Under the pieces are notes generated by a model. It worked only from the letters and a program-made list of their open reading frames with translations, had not been told where the DNA came from and did not search any database. Position numbers and translations under genes: made by a program. Below, one piece after another: positions 1-6,541 of a stretch of 8,605 nt of DNA. Position 1 is the stretch's first letter, and every line of letters starts with the position of its first letter. The DNA comes from an uncultured Prevotella sp. (lineage in GTDB: Bacteria > Bacteroidota > Bacteroidia > Bacteroidales > Bacteroidaceae), in contig CAAFFL010000147.1 of NCBI GenBank assembly GCA_900762125.1, positions 1-8,605 on the forward strand, given 5' to 3'.

Positions 1-730
1 AGAGGAGGATGAAGAGTATCGCCACGACGACCTGCGGCTTCTGGAAGAACGTGCGGAACGTGCCGAGCACCTCCTGCCAGATGGTCCTCACATCTTTATA
101 TATATGCTTCTGGTCCTCCTGAGGGTAGGGTAGCACGAAGTGGTGCCATAGCCACAGGGCGATGAACAGTCCTGCCACGCCATAGAACATCAGACTCCAC
201 GAGAACGCCATGCCGTTGCGCAGCACCACCTGCAGGTTGCCGGCGATCATCACCAGCACGCCCTCGCCGAAGATGGCTGCCAAGCGGTCGGCCATGGAGC
301 GGATGCCCATGAACCATGCCTGCTGATGGCTGTCGAGGCCAAGCATGTAGAACCCGTCGGCGGCGATGCAATGACTCGCGCCCGAGAAGGCCAGCACCCA
401 GAAGAAGAACAGCGTGCCCTGCAGCCAGAACGTAGTGGGGATGGTGAAGGCGATGCCGCCAAGCGCCGCGCCGAGGCAGATCTCCATCGACAGCACCCAC
501 CAGCGCTTGGTCTTCAGCAGTTCGACAAAGGGGCTCAGGATGGGCTTCAGCACCCAAGGCAGGTAGAGCCACGACGTATAGAACGTGATGGCGGCGTTGC
601 CCAGTCCCATCTGCTTATAGAGCAGCACCGAGAGCGTCATCACGATCACGAAGGGCAGACCATCGCTGAAAGCCAGCGACGGCACCCACAGCCATGGCGA
701 GTGATCCTTGACGTTCTGATTTTGTTGCAT
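1..730 (-). CDS. ampG: AmpG-like muropeptide MFS permease, N-terminal part (runs off left edge)
   Basis: Partial gene read leftwards; 243 residues are visible from the ATG at 730 and the frame stays open to the window edge. It is a hydrophobic multi-spanning protein of the major facilitator type. Family-like stretches are LAFSDGLPFVIV near residues 19-30, PWVLKPILSPFVE at about 58-70 (compare the LKFLWSP motif of AmpG) and GASHCIAADGFYM at about 117-129, matching the AmpG DIAxD region with the first Asp replaced by Cys. Predicted membrane segments lie at about 24-40, 47-67, 80-98, 101-124, 150-170 and 176-198, followed by a hydrophilic loop with QEDQKHIYKD. AmpG imports anhydro-muropeptides through the inner membrane for recycling. 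It starts 7 nt after the stop of the SpoIID-type gene, so the two are almost certainly cotranscribed. The exact substrate is inferred; another sugar or peptide MFS carrier is possible. Confidence 0.78.
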   Translation of the reverse strand, partial: MQQNQNVKDHSPWLWVPSLAFSDGLPFVIVMTLSVLLYKQMGLGNAAITFYTSWLYLPWVLKPILSPFVELLKTKRWWVLSMEICLGAALGGIAFTIPTTFWLQGTLFFFWVLAFSGASHCIAADGFYMLGLDSHQQAWFMGIRSMADRLAAIFGEGVLVMIAGNLQVVLRNGMAFSWSLMFYGVAGLFIALWLWHHFVLPYPQEDQKHIYKDVRTIWQEVLGTFRTFFQKPQVVVAILFILL

Positions 731-737
731 GAGAGGG

Positions 738-2156
738 TTACTTATAAATTGGGACAATTTGTGAGTTAGGGTAATAGTGCATGAGGATCTTGTCGTAGGG
801 ATAGCCCTGCTCGCCCATCACGGCGGCGCCGATCTGACAGAGGCCCACGCCATGCCCCCATCCTGCGCCGGTGAGGCGGAAGCGCTGGGGCACGCCGTCG
901 GCATCGATGTCCAGTCGGTCCACCACGAATGCCGAACTATAGAGATGTGACGGGCTGAGCGCACGGCGTATCTCCAGCTCCTTGCCGATGGTGAACGTCA
1001 GCTTCGAGCCAACGATTTTCAGTTTCCAGATGCGGCCACTCGTGCCACGTGCCAAAGGTTGCAGGTCGAGGATGTCGCCAAAGTCCATCTTCGTCTTTTC
1101 ACGGATGAGGGCGGCGAGCTCTGCCTGGGTGTAGCCCACGGTCCAGCGATAGAAGTCGGTCGTCTCCTGGTCATAGTCGTTGAGCACCTGCGAGAGGATC
1201 TTCTTGTCCGTGGTGTTGCAGAAGCTTGGCGGCGCCGTGCGTATCCATCGCTCGGCATTCTCCTCCACGGTGAGGTCCGGCAGCTCACGCATTTCTGGTT
1301 CAACCTTGTCCTCGGCGCCATAGACCAGCGTCGCCAGCCGTGGTGACAGACCGTCGCGCAGCGCCTTGAGGTACGGCTTCGGCGTGTCCTCCCAACAGTA
1401 TTGGAACTCCTCCGTCACGCCGCCGCAGCTCTTCGAGAAGCGGGCGTCGCAGATCTTGCCCTCCGCCATCAGAATCTGTCCGCGTGTCTTGCGGATGGCC
1501 TCTGCCACGTGCGGCGAGGTCTCCTTCGTGATGCCCTGGTAGCGCTGGCAGTGGTCGTCGGCACAGACGTCGAAGATGGTGTGATCCTGGCGGTCGTACC
1601 ACCGGATGAGCATGTCGTCCTTCTTCACAAACGAGAAAAAGCCGTTGCCACCCTCCTGTGCTTCGCGGCGACGCTTCATCTGTGCCAGCAGCCATGAGCG
1701 GCTGATGACGGCGTGCGCCTTGAGCAACTCCAGTGACGACGTGGCACTCATCTCGCTGGAGATGACGCTCTCCAGATAGTTCTCCACGGGCAGCACGTTG
1801 ATGGCGCACACCTTGCCCTCCTCGACGACGAAGTGCAGTTGCCCGAGGAACGTCTGCGTCTCCTTCCGCTCCCAATGGAAGTTCACACCGATGGTCACGT
1901 CCTTCAGCGAGAACGACACGCCTTTGGCGGCGGGCAGGAAGGTGAGCTCCAGATATTGGTTGCCATGCCAGAGGATGCCGCCGTCGTTGAACGTCACCTC
2001 CTGGTCGCCTTCAATGCGCTCGCCTTTGGCCGTATATGATCCGTTGAGCGAGAAGGCAATCTTCTCCCCGCTGACGATGCCGACGCACACCTCTGGCTCG
2101 CGTTTATCTATCAAGGTCTCCGTACCAGGTACGAAGACGTCTGCTTTTTCTTTCAT
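738..2156 (-). CDS. SpoIID/LytB domain protein (peptidoglycan lytic enzyme)
   Basis: Complete 472-residue protein of the SpoIID/LytB family. SpoIID proteins are lytic transglycosylases that cut glycan strands; LytB relatives stimulate amidases. The diagnostic stretches are NVLPVENYLESVISSEM (residues 120-136), whose Glu135 matches the catalytic Glu of SpoIID, AHAVISRSW (147-155), SCGG (243-246) and the C-terminal GWGHGVGLCQIGA (432-444) followed by HYYP. A His/Cys cluster (His192, Cys198, Cys203) could bind a metal, as in some clostridial SpoIID proteins; this is inference. No signal peptide or membrane anchor is visible: the N-terminus MKEKADVFVPGTETLIDKRE is hydrophilic, and no upstream in-frame start would add one. 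It is first in an operon with the AmpG-like permease, which points to peptidoglycan turnover or recycling. A TAACTTTG promoter box lies 30 nt upstream and an A-rich AAAAAGAAG precedes the ATG. Confidence 0.9.
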   Translation of the reverse strand: MKEKADVFVPGTETLIDKREPEVCVGIVSGEKIAFSLNGSYTAKGERIEGDQEVTFNDGGILWHGNQYLELTFLPAAKGVSFSLKDVTIGVNFHWERKETQTFLGQLHFVVEEGKVCAINVLPVENYLESVISSEMSATSSLELLKAHAVISRSWLLAQMKRRREAQEGGNGFFSFVKKDDMLIRWYDRQDHTIFDVCADDHCQRYQGITKETSPHVAEAIRKTRGQILMAEGKICDARFSKSCGGVTEEFQYCWEDTPKPYLKALRDGLSPRLATLVYGAEDKVEPEMRELPDLTVEENAERWIRTAPPSFCNTTDKKILSQVLNDYDQETTDFYRWTVGYTQAELAALIREKTKMDFGDILDLQPLARGTSGRIWKLKIVGSKLTFTIGKELEIRRALSPSHLYSSAFVVDRLDIDADGVPQRFRLTGAGWGHGVGLCQIGAAVMGEQGYPYDKILMHYYPNSQIVPIYK

Positions 2157-2185
2157 ATCTTCTTTTTAAGAGACAGTTTCTTTTG

Positions 2186-2193
2186 CAAAGTTA
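2186..2193 (-). promoter_or_regulatory. Bacteroidetes-type -7 box for the SpoIID-ampG operon
   Basis: Read on the minus strand this is TAACTTTG, a full match to the Bacteroidetes sigma-ABfr -7 consensus TAnnTTTG. It ends 29 nt before the ATG at 2156, giving a leader of roughly 25 nt. A TTTG sits upstream at 2211-2208, but the 14-nt gap is shorter than the usual 19-21, so no convincing -33 element is claimed. Confidence 0.7.
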
Positions 2194-2236
2194 ACGATTT
2201 TGGGCTACAAATCGCATACCTTTCTATAAAAAATCG

Positions 2237-2244
2237 TAACTTTG
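2237..2244 (+). promoter_or_regulatory. Bacteroidetes-type -7 box for rlmN
   Basis: TAACTTTG matches TAnnTTTG exactly and ends only 5 nt before the rlmN ATG at 2250. Transcription would be expected to begin at or next to the start codon, so the message would be leaderless or nearly so. No good -33 TTTG is seen at the usual distance. Confidence 0.7.
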
Positions 2245-2249
2245 CACCT

Positions 2250-3323
2250 ATGAATAAGAAGATTCTCCTTGGTATGACCCTCGATGAACTCAAGGGTTTG
2301 GCTAAATCGCTTGGCATGCCGGCCTTCACCGGTGGGCAGATTGCGAAGTGGCTCTATGAGCGTCACGTGCGCTCCATCGACGAGATGACCAACCTCTCCA
2401 AGGCCAACCGTGCGGTGCTCGCCGAGCATTGTGAGATTGGCTGCGCCGACCCCATCGATGCCCAGCACTCCAAGGACGGAACCATCAAGTACCTCTTCCC
2501 TGTGCGCACCACAGCACCATCAACGATCAACGATCAACGATCAACCAAGTTCGTCGAGACCGTCTTCATCCCTGAGGAGGGCGGCCACGCCACGCTGTGT
2601 GTCTCGTGCGAGGTGGGCTGCAAGATGAACTGCCTCTTCTGCCAGACGGGTAAGCAAGGTTTTGAGGGTTACCTCAGCGTGGCCGACATCCTCAACCAGA
2701 TCTATAGTCTGCCGGAGGTCGACGAGTTGACGAACATCGTCTATATGGGTCAGGGCGAGCCGATGGACAATCTCGGCAACGTGCTGCGCTCCACGGAGAT
2801 CCTCACCGCCAGCTATGGCTGGGCATGGAGCCCGAAGCGCATCACCGTGAGTAGCGTGGGACTGAAGGACAAGCTCCGTCGCTTCCTCGACGAGAGTCAG
2901 TGCCAGGTGGCGATCAGCCTTCACTCGCCCATCCACGAGCAGCGGCAAGAGCTCATGCCGGCGGAACGGGGAATGAAGATTGAGGAGGTCGTCGACTTGC
3001 TGCGCAACTACGACTTCTCTCACCAGCGTCGTCTGACCTTCGAGTATATCGTCTTTGGCGGTCTCAACGACTCCATGACGCATGCCCGGCAGATCGTCAG
3101 TCTGCTGCGCGGCCTCGACTGCCATGTCAACCTCATCCGCTTCCACCAGATCCCCGACGTGCCGCTCCGTGGCGCCGACGAGAAGACGATGGAGACCTTC
3201 CGCGACTATCTCACCGCCCACGGCATCTTCACCACCATCCGTGCCTCACGGGGACAGGACATCTATGCGGCCTGCGGATTGCTGAGCACGAGCAAGAAGA
3301 TCGGAGAGGTAAGGAATGAATAA
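2250..3323 (+). CDS. rlmN: Dual-specificity 23S rRNA (A2503-C2) / tRNA (A37-C2) methyltransferase RlmN
   Basis: A 357-residue radical SAM enzyme that methylates C2 of A2503 in 23S rRNA and of A37 in some tRNAs. The CxxxCxxC iron-sulfur motif is GCKMNCLFC, Cys124, Cys128 and Cys131. The LCVS Cys117 corresponds to methyl-carrying Cys118 of E. coli, and Cys342 in DIYAACGLL to catalytic Cys355. Other family stretches are DEMTNLSK (44-51), DGTIKYLF (76-83), VYMGQGEPMDN (164-174), ISLHSP (222-227) and RASRGQDIYAACG. The start at 2250 keeps the KKILLGMTLDEL N-terminus typical of Bacteroidales RlmN. There is no Shine-Dalgarno, because the promoter box lies directly upstream. The unusual part is residues 86-100, about ten residues longer than expected between FPV and FVETV. 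Most of this is encoded by a 7-bp tandem repeat. The gene overlaps the next one by 8 nt. Confidence 0.96.
   Translation: MNKKILLGMTLDELKGLAKSLGMPAFTGGQIAKWLYERHVRSIDEMTNLSKANRAVLAEHCEIGCADPIDAQHSKDGTIKYLFPVRTTAPSTINDQRSTKFVETVFIPEEGGHATLCVSCEVGCKMNCLFCQTGKQGFEGYLSVADILNQIYSLPEVDELTNIVYMGQGEPMDNLGNVLRSTEILTASYGWAWSPKRITVSSVGLKDKLRRFLDESQCQVAISLHSPIHEQRQELMPAERGMKIEEVVDLLRNYDFSHQRRLTFEYIVFGGLNDSMTHARQIVSLLRGLDCHVNLIRFHQIPDVPLRGADEKTMETFRDYLTAHGIFTTIRASRGQDIYAACGLLSTSKKIGEVRNE
2519..2546 (+). repeat. Heptanucleotide tandem repeat (ATCAAC[G/C] x4) inside rlmN
   Basis: Four copies in a row: ATCAACG at 2519, 2526 and 2533, then ATCAACC at 2540. It encodes roughly residues 90-99 of RlmN (PSTINDQRST). 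Since 7 is not a multiple of 3, each copy is read in a different frame, and gain or loss of one copy would shift the frame. It resembles the short tandem repeats usually found between genes in Bacteroidales, here located in a protein loop. Confidence 0.9.
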
Positions 3324-4320
3324 TCTCATGCAGAGGTGCAGGGGCGCAGAGATTCGCGCGCAGAGGCGCAATGGCGCAGAGACGCTGACGCTGATGTGGG
3401 TATGGGCCATCATTCTGGTGCTCACCGCTTGCACACGGCAGGGTGGGGCGCTGCAGCCTTCGTCCGGCGGACGGATGTATGAGGTGCTCGTTGTGGGCGA
3501 TCGCGACAGCCTCGTCCGGGGAGTGTTGCAGCAAGATGCTCCGGGACTGCCGCAGCAGGAACCGCTCTTCGACGTCTCCAGCATCGACAGCGTGGCCTTT
3601 GGCATCGGCGTCCGGCAGGCGCGGACCATCGTCATGGTGACCATCCGACCCGACATCGCCACGCAGACCACCCTGCGCTATGAGAAGGATGTCTATGCCG
3701 CGCCACAGATCATCGCCACACTGGTGTCGCCATCGATGGCACAGCTGCGACAGGATCTGCCACGGCTGGCACCGCGGCTGCGGCAGTTGCTCGACCGTGC
3801 AGAGCTGAACACACTCATCGCTGAGCTGCGCCGCCACCGCAATGTGAAGATGGAACAGAAGGTGCGGGAGCGCTTTGGCACCACGCCCTGCATCCCGGCC
3901 GACATGGTTGCCTCGAAGGAGGACCGTGACTTCCACTGGATGAGCAACAACAGCGCCACGGCGATGCAGAACATAGTCGTCTACCGCACCTCGCGGCTTT
4001 GTGCACTGCCCGAGGCCTATTGTCGCCAGCGCGACAGCGTCATGCAGGCGAACATCAAAGGCGAGACCGACGCGATGTTCATGCAGACCGTGCCGGGCAC
4101 CGTCACCGCCACACGGACGACCATCGGCCAGCGACCGGTCATCGTCCACCGTGGACTATGGGAGATGCGCGGTGATGCCATGGGTGGCCCCTTCGTGAGC
4201 CACACCATCAAGACCGATAGTGGCTACCTCACTGTTGAGGGGTTCGTCTTTGCGCCAGGCACGAAGAAGCGCAACAAGATGAAGCAGCTCGAGGCGGCGC
4301 TCTGCACGTTAAACGATTAA
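3316..4320 (+). CDS. DUF4837 family lipoprotein
   Basis: Putative envelope lipoprotein of 334 residues; molecular function unknown. It matches, from memory, the Bacteroidales family DUF4837, in particular MYEVLVVGD after the signal, DAPGLPQQEPLFDV, RDSVMQANIKGETDAMFMQT and the C-terminal GLWEMRGDAMGGPFVSHT...KRNKMKQLEAAL. A lipobox LTAC (Leu36 to Cys39) follows the hydrophobic stretch MWVWAIILV, so the mature protein would start at Cys39. The start is uncertain. The ATG at 3316 overlaps rlmN by 8 nt and is suited to translational coupling, but residues 5-24 are a translation of an 8-bp repeat. The internal ATG at 3394 would give a short signal peptide with no basic n-region, so I keep the longer start for its Arg residues. 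Its place between rlmN and pdxA is, as I recall, common in Bacteroidales. The stop codon lies inside a second tandem repeat. Confidence 0.87.
   Translation: MNNLMQRCRGAEIRAQRRNGAETLTLMWVWAIILVLTACTRQGGALQPSSGGRMYEVLVVGDRDSLVRGVLQQDAPGLPQQEPLFDVSSIDSVAFGIGVRQARTIVMVTIRPDIATQTTLRYEKDVYAAPQIIATLVSPSMAQLRQDLPRLAPRLRQLLDRAELNTLIAELRRHRNVKMEQKVRERFGTTPCIPADMVASKEDRDFHWMSNNSATAMQNIVVYRTSRLCALPEAYCRQRDSVMQANIKGETDAMFMQTVPGTVTATRTTIGQRPVIVHRGLWEMRGDAMGGPFVSHTIKTDSGYLTVEGFVFAPGTKKRNKMKQLEAALCTLND
3329..3382 (+). repeat. Degenerate octanucleotide repeat (CGCAGAGG-like) at the start of the DUF4837 gene
   Basis: Successive units are TGCAGAGG (3329), TGCAGGGG (3337), CGCAGAGA (3345), an interrupting 6-mer (3353-3358), CGCAGAGG (3359), CGCAATGG (3367) and CGCAGAGA (3375). 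It occupies the stretch between the first possible ATG (3316) and the signal-peptide core. It would encode a basic, low-complexity N-terminus (QRCRGAEIRAQRRNGAET). Confidence 0.85.
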
Positions 4321-4363
4321 ACTCTTAAACTCTTAAACGATTAAACTTTTAAACGATTATAAC
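4307..4363 (+). repeat. Octanucleotide repeat NNTTAAAC x6 spanning a stop codon and the pdxA leader
   Basis: Six units of exact 8-bp period, CGTTAAAC, GATTAAAC, TCTTAAAC, TCTTAAAC, GATTAAAC and TTTTAAAC (4307-4354), then a decayed unit GATTATAAC (4355-4363). The TAA stop of the DUF4837 gene (4318-4320) lies in the second unit, and the pdxA ATG begins one base after the last. The array therefore makes up almost the whole 44-nt gap. No promoter box or clear ribosome site is seen in it. Confidence 0.92.
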
Positions 4364-4364
4364 A

Positions 4365-5483
4365 ATGGAAAATAGAAAGATACGCGTGGCAATCACCCAC
4401 GGTGATACGAATGGCATCGGCTATGAACTCATCTTCAAGACCTTTGCCGACCCAGAGATGCTCGAGCTTTGTACACCTATTATATATGGTTCGCCGAAGG
4501 TGGCCACCTATCACCGCAATGCACTGGGCATCGAGGGCAACTTCACCATCATCAACAGTGCTGAGGAGGCACGTGACGGTGTGGTGAACATGCTCCCGGT
4601 CTTCGACGATGAGATCAAGATTGAGTTTGGCGTGCCGTCGCAGGACGCCAGTCGGGCAGCAATCATGGCGCTCGACCGCGCCATCACCGACTATAAGGAC
4701 CAGCTCTTCGACGTCCTCGTCACCGGACCCGTGGACAAGGACTATATGCATGTCGATGGCTACAACTTCACCAGCAACGCGAAGTTCATCCAGACCTGCA
4801 TCGGCGAGGGACAGACAGGACAGGACATCCTCATCAACGACGACCTACGCATCGCCCTCATGACCGACGCCATCGCCCTGAAGGATGTGCCGGCAGCCAT
4901 CACCAAGGAGGCCATCATCCGCAAGGCAGCCGTGTTCTTCTCCACGCTGCGACGCGACTTCCGCATCGACAATCCGCGCATCGCCATCCTCGCCCTCAAC
5001 CCCACCGACAGCGACCTGCACCCCGGCAAGGAGGAGGCAGAGGCCATCCTGCCCGCCATCGAGCAGCTCGCTGGTGCCAGCGCCAACGTTTTCGGACCCT
5101 ATCAGGCAGCAGAGTTCTTTGGCAGTGGGGAGTATACCGCCTTCGACGGCATCCTGGCGATGTACCACGATCAGGGCATCGCGCCGTTCAAGGCCCTGGA
5201 GCCCGACGACAACATCCACTACCTCGCTGGCCTGCCCTTGGTGAGCACCTCGACGGATCTCACGCCAGGCTACGACATCGCCGGACAGAACCTTGCTGAC
5301 GCCACGTCGCTCCGCCACGCCATCTTTGCGGCCATCGATGGCTACCGCTGCCGTGCAGCCTTCGACGAACCACAGGCCAACCCGCTGCCGAAGCTCTATC
5401 ATGAGCGTAAAGATGACAGCGAGAAGGTGCGCTTCTCCAAACCGAAGAAGCACGACAACGCCCTCAATGAGCGGAAGAAATAA
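4365..5483 (+). CDS. pdxA: PdxA-family protein (4-hydroxythreonine-4-phosphate dehydrogenase homologue) lacking most active-site residues
   Basis: A 372-residue homologue of PdxA, which oxidises 4-phosphohydroxy-L-threonine with NAD in pyridoxal phosphate synthesis and uses a metal held by three His. The fold is well kept: VAITHGDTNGIGYEL (8-22), VLVTGPVDK (117-125), PRIAILALNP (204-213), FGPYQAAEFFGSG (243-255), GILAMYHDQGIAPFK (262-276) and DIAGQ (304-308). The usual signatures are altered, however. Family GHTE is SNAK (137-140), GH in the first metal site is DA (168-169), NPHAGD is NPTDSD (212-217), and RTSxDHGTA is STSTDLTPG (294-302). Of the E. coli metal ligands His166, His211 and His266, only the last is kept, as His268. 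The frame is intact and the changes are substitutions, with perhaps one residue deleted, so it is not a simple broken gene. It may be a pseudoenzyme or have a changed activity; the symbol names the family only. It overlaps the next gene by 1 nt. Confidence 0.88.
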   Translation: MENRKIRVAITHGDTNGIGYELIFKTFADPEMLELCTPIIYGSPKVATYHRNALGIEGNFTIINSAEEARDGVVNMLPVFDDEIKIEFGVPSQDASRAAIMALDRAITDYKDQLFDVLVTGPVDKDYMHVDGYNFTSNAKFIQTCIGEGQTGQDILINDDLRIALMTDAIALKDVPAAITKEAIIRKAAVFFSTLRRDFRIDNPRIAILALNPTDSDLHPGKEEAEAILPAIEQLAGASANVFGPYQAAEFFGSGEYTAFDGILAMYHDQGIAPFKALEPDDNIHYLAGLPLVSTSTDLTPGYDIAGQNLADATSLRHAIFAAIDGYRCRAAFDEPQANPLPKLYHERKDDSEKVRFSKPKKHDNALNERKK

Positions 5484-6502
5484 TGCAGAAGAAATATCAG
5501 AACGGATTCTTCATCTTCGGGCTGGTGGTGCTCATCATCATGGTCACCCAGCTCGACTTCCGGCAGGTGTGGCAAGGCGTGACGCATGCGGGCTACTGGT
5601 TCTTCGCCGTCGTGGCGTTGTGGGCCGTGCTCTATACGCTCAACACCGCGGCGTGGTACATCATTATAAAAGGTGTATGCAACCAGTCGCAGGACCAGCC
5701 ACCGCAGGTCAACCTCCGCCAGCCAGTGTCGCTGTGGTGGCTCTACAAGGTCACCATCTCCGGCTTCGCGCTCAACTATGCCACGCCGGGCGGACTGATG
5801 GGCGGTGAGCCTTATCGCATCATGGAGCTTGCGCCGCAGATCGGCACCGAGCGTGCCTCGTCGTCGGTCATCCTCTATGTCATGACCCACATCTTCTCCC
5901 ACTTCTGGTTCTGGTTTCTCAGCATCTTCCTCTATGTCCTCACGCAGCCGATGACGGTGTTCATGGCACTGACCCTCATGGCCATCGGCGCGTTCTGTCT
6001 GCTGGGCATCTGGTTCTTCATGTCGGGTTACCGCAAGGGTCTCGCCAACCGCATCATGAACGTCCTGCGCCATCTGCCCGTGGTGAAGCGGTGGGCAAAA
6101 CCGTTCGTGGAGCGACATCGTGAACAGCTCGACACCATCGATCAGCAGGTCGCCGCCCTCCATCGGCAGAACCCGCGGTTCTTCCTCTGTGCGGTGCTCC
6201 TGGAGCTCGGCTGTCGGGTGGCGTCGGCGCTGGAGATCTGCTTCATCCTCCTGGTCATCATGCCAAGCGTCAACTACCTGAACTGCATCCTCATCCTCGC
6301 CTTCACGTCGCTCTTTGCCAACCTGCTGTTCTTCATCCCCTTGCAGCTCGGTGGTCGTGAGGGCGGCTTCCTGATGTCCACTGCCTCGCTGGGCATGACG
6401 GCCAGCGCTGGCATCTTCGTCGCCCTCCTCGTCCGTCTGCGCGAGCTCATCTGGACCGGCATCGGCCTTCTGCTCATCAAGATAGAAAAGAAAAAAGAAT
6501 AA
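5483..6502 (+). CDS. Flippase-like integral membrane protein (LPG_synthase_TM / UPF0104 family)
   Basis: A 339-residue inner-membrane protein with about seven to eight predicted helices, including residues 9-23, 37-62, 88-100, 127-153, 157-180, 233-259, 262-289 and 305-333. Family motifs are NYATPGGLMGGEPYRI (98-113), IPLQLGGREGGFLM (285-298, the PGGxGxREG element) and VRLRELIWTGIGLLLI (317-332). A basic cytosolic loop covers about 182-230. This is the membrane domain of lysylphosphatidylglycerol synthase (MprF) and AglD-like proteins without the aminoacyl-transfer domain, so lipid or lipid-linked sugar flipping is plausible but unproven. The start codon overlaps the pdxA stop as TAATG, with GGAAG upstream, indicating translational coupling. 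No terminator follows; 54 nt separate it from the next gene. Its substrate cannot be told from sequence. Confidence 0.85.
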   Translation: MQKKYQNGFFIFGLVVLIIMVTQLDFRQVWQGVTHAGYWFFAVVALWAVLYTLNTAAWYIIIKGVCNQSQDQPPQVNLRQPVSLWWLYKVTISGFALNYATPGGLMGGEPYRIMELAPQIGTERASSSVILYVMTHIFSHFWFWFLSIFLYVLTQPMTVFMALTLMAIGAFCLLGIWFFMSGYRKGLANRIMNVLRHLPVVKRWAKPFVERHREQLDTIDQQVAALHRQNPRFFLCAVLLELGCRVASALEICFILLVIMPSVNYLNCILILAFTSLFANLLFFIPLQLGGREGGFLMSTASLGMTASAGIFVALLVRLRELIWTGIGLLLIKIEKKKE

Positions 6503-6541
6503 ATTATCTGCCAATCTTGCAGTTGTTTCATAGAAAATGCG

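Larger units (their letters stand above)
2184..2246. repeat. Inverted repeat carrying the two divergent promoters
   Basis: The left arm TGCAAAGTTAACGATTTT (2184-2201) is the reverse complement of the right arm AAAATCGTAACTTTGCA (2230-2246) apart from one inserted T. The spacer is 28 nt. Each arm contains the -7 box of one of the two divergent transcription units. It may be a shared extended promoter motif in opposite orientations, or an operator read from both sides. Confidence 0.7.

Noticed and set aside
326..769. Plus-strand frame opposite ampG
   Set aside because: Charged, repetitive composition with no family features; the minus strand encodes a coherent membrane protein without stops.
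4307..4363. CRISPR-like repeat array
   Set aside because: Units are 8 bp with no unique spacers; this is a simple tandem repeat.
4365..5483. pdxA as a frameshifted pseudogene
   Set aside because: The frame is continuous, recognised motifs occur throughout in the same frame, and the altered sites are substitutions flanked by conserved sequence.
6506..6521. Possible sigma-54 (-24/-12) promoter before the activator gene, suggested by TTGCA
   Set aside because: The -24 half has no TGGC at the required spacing; the TAnnTTTG box fits better.
6508..6522. Possible hairpin CTGC/GCAG after the flippase-like gene
   Set aside because: Only 4 bp of stem, no T-run directly after it; too weak to call a terminator.
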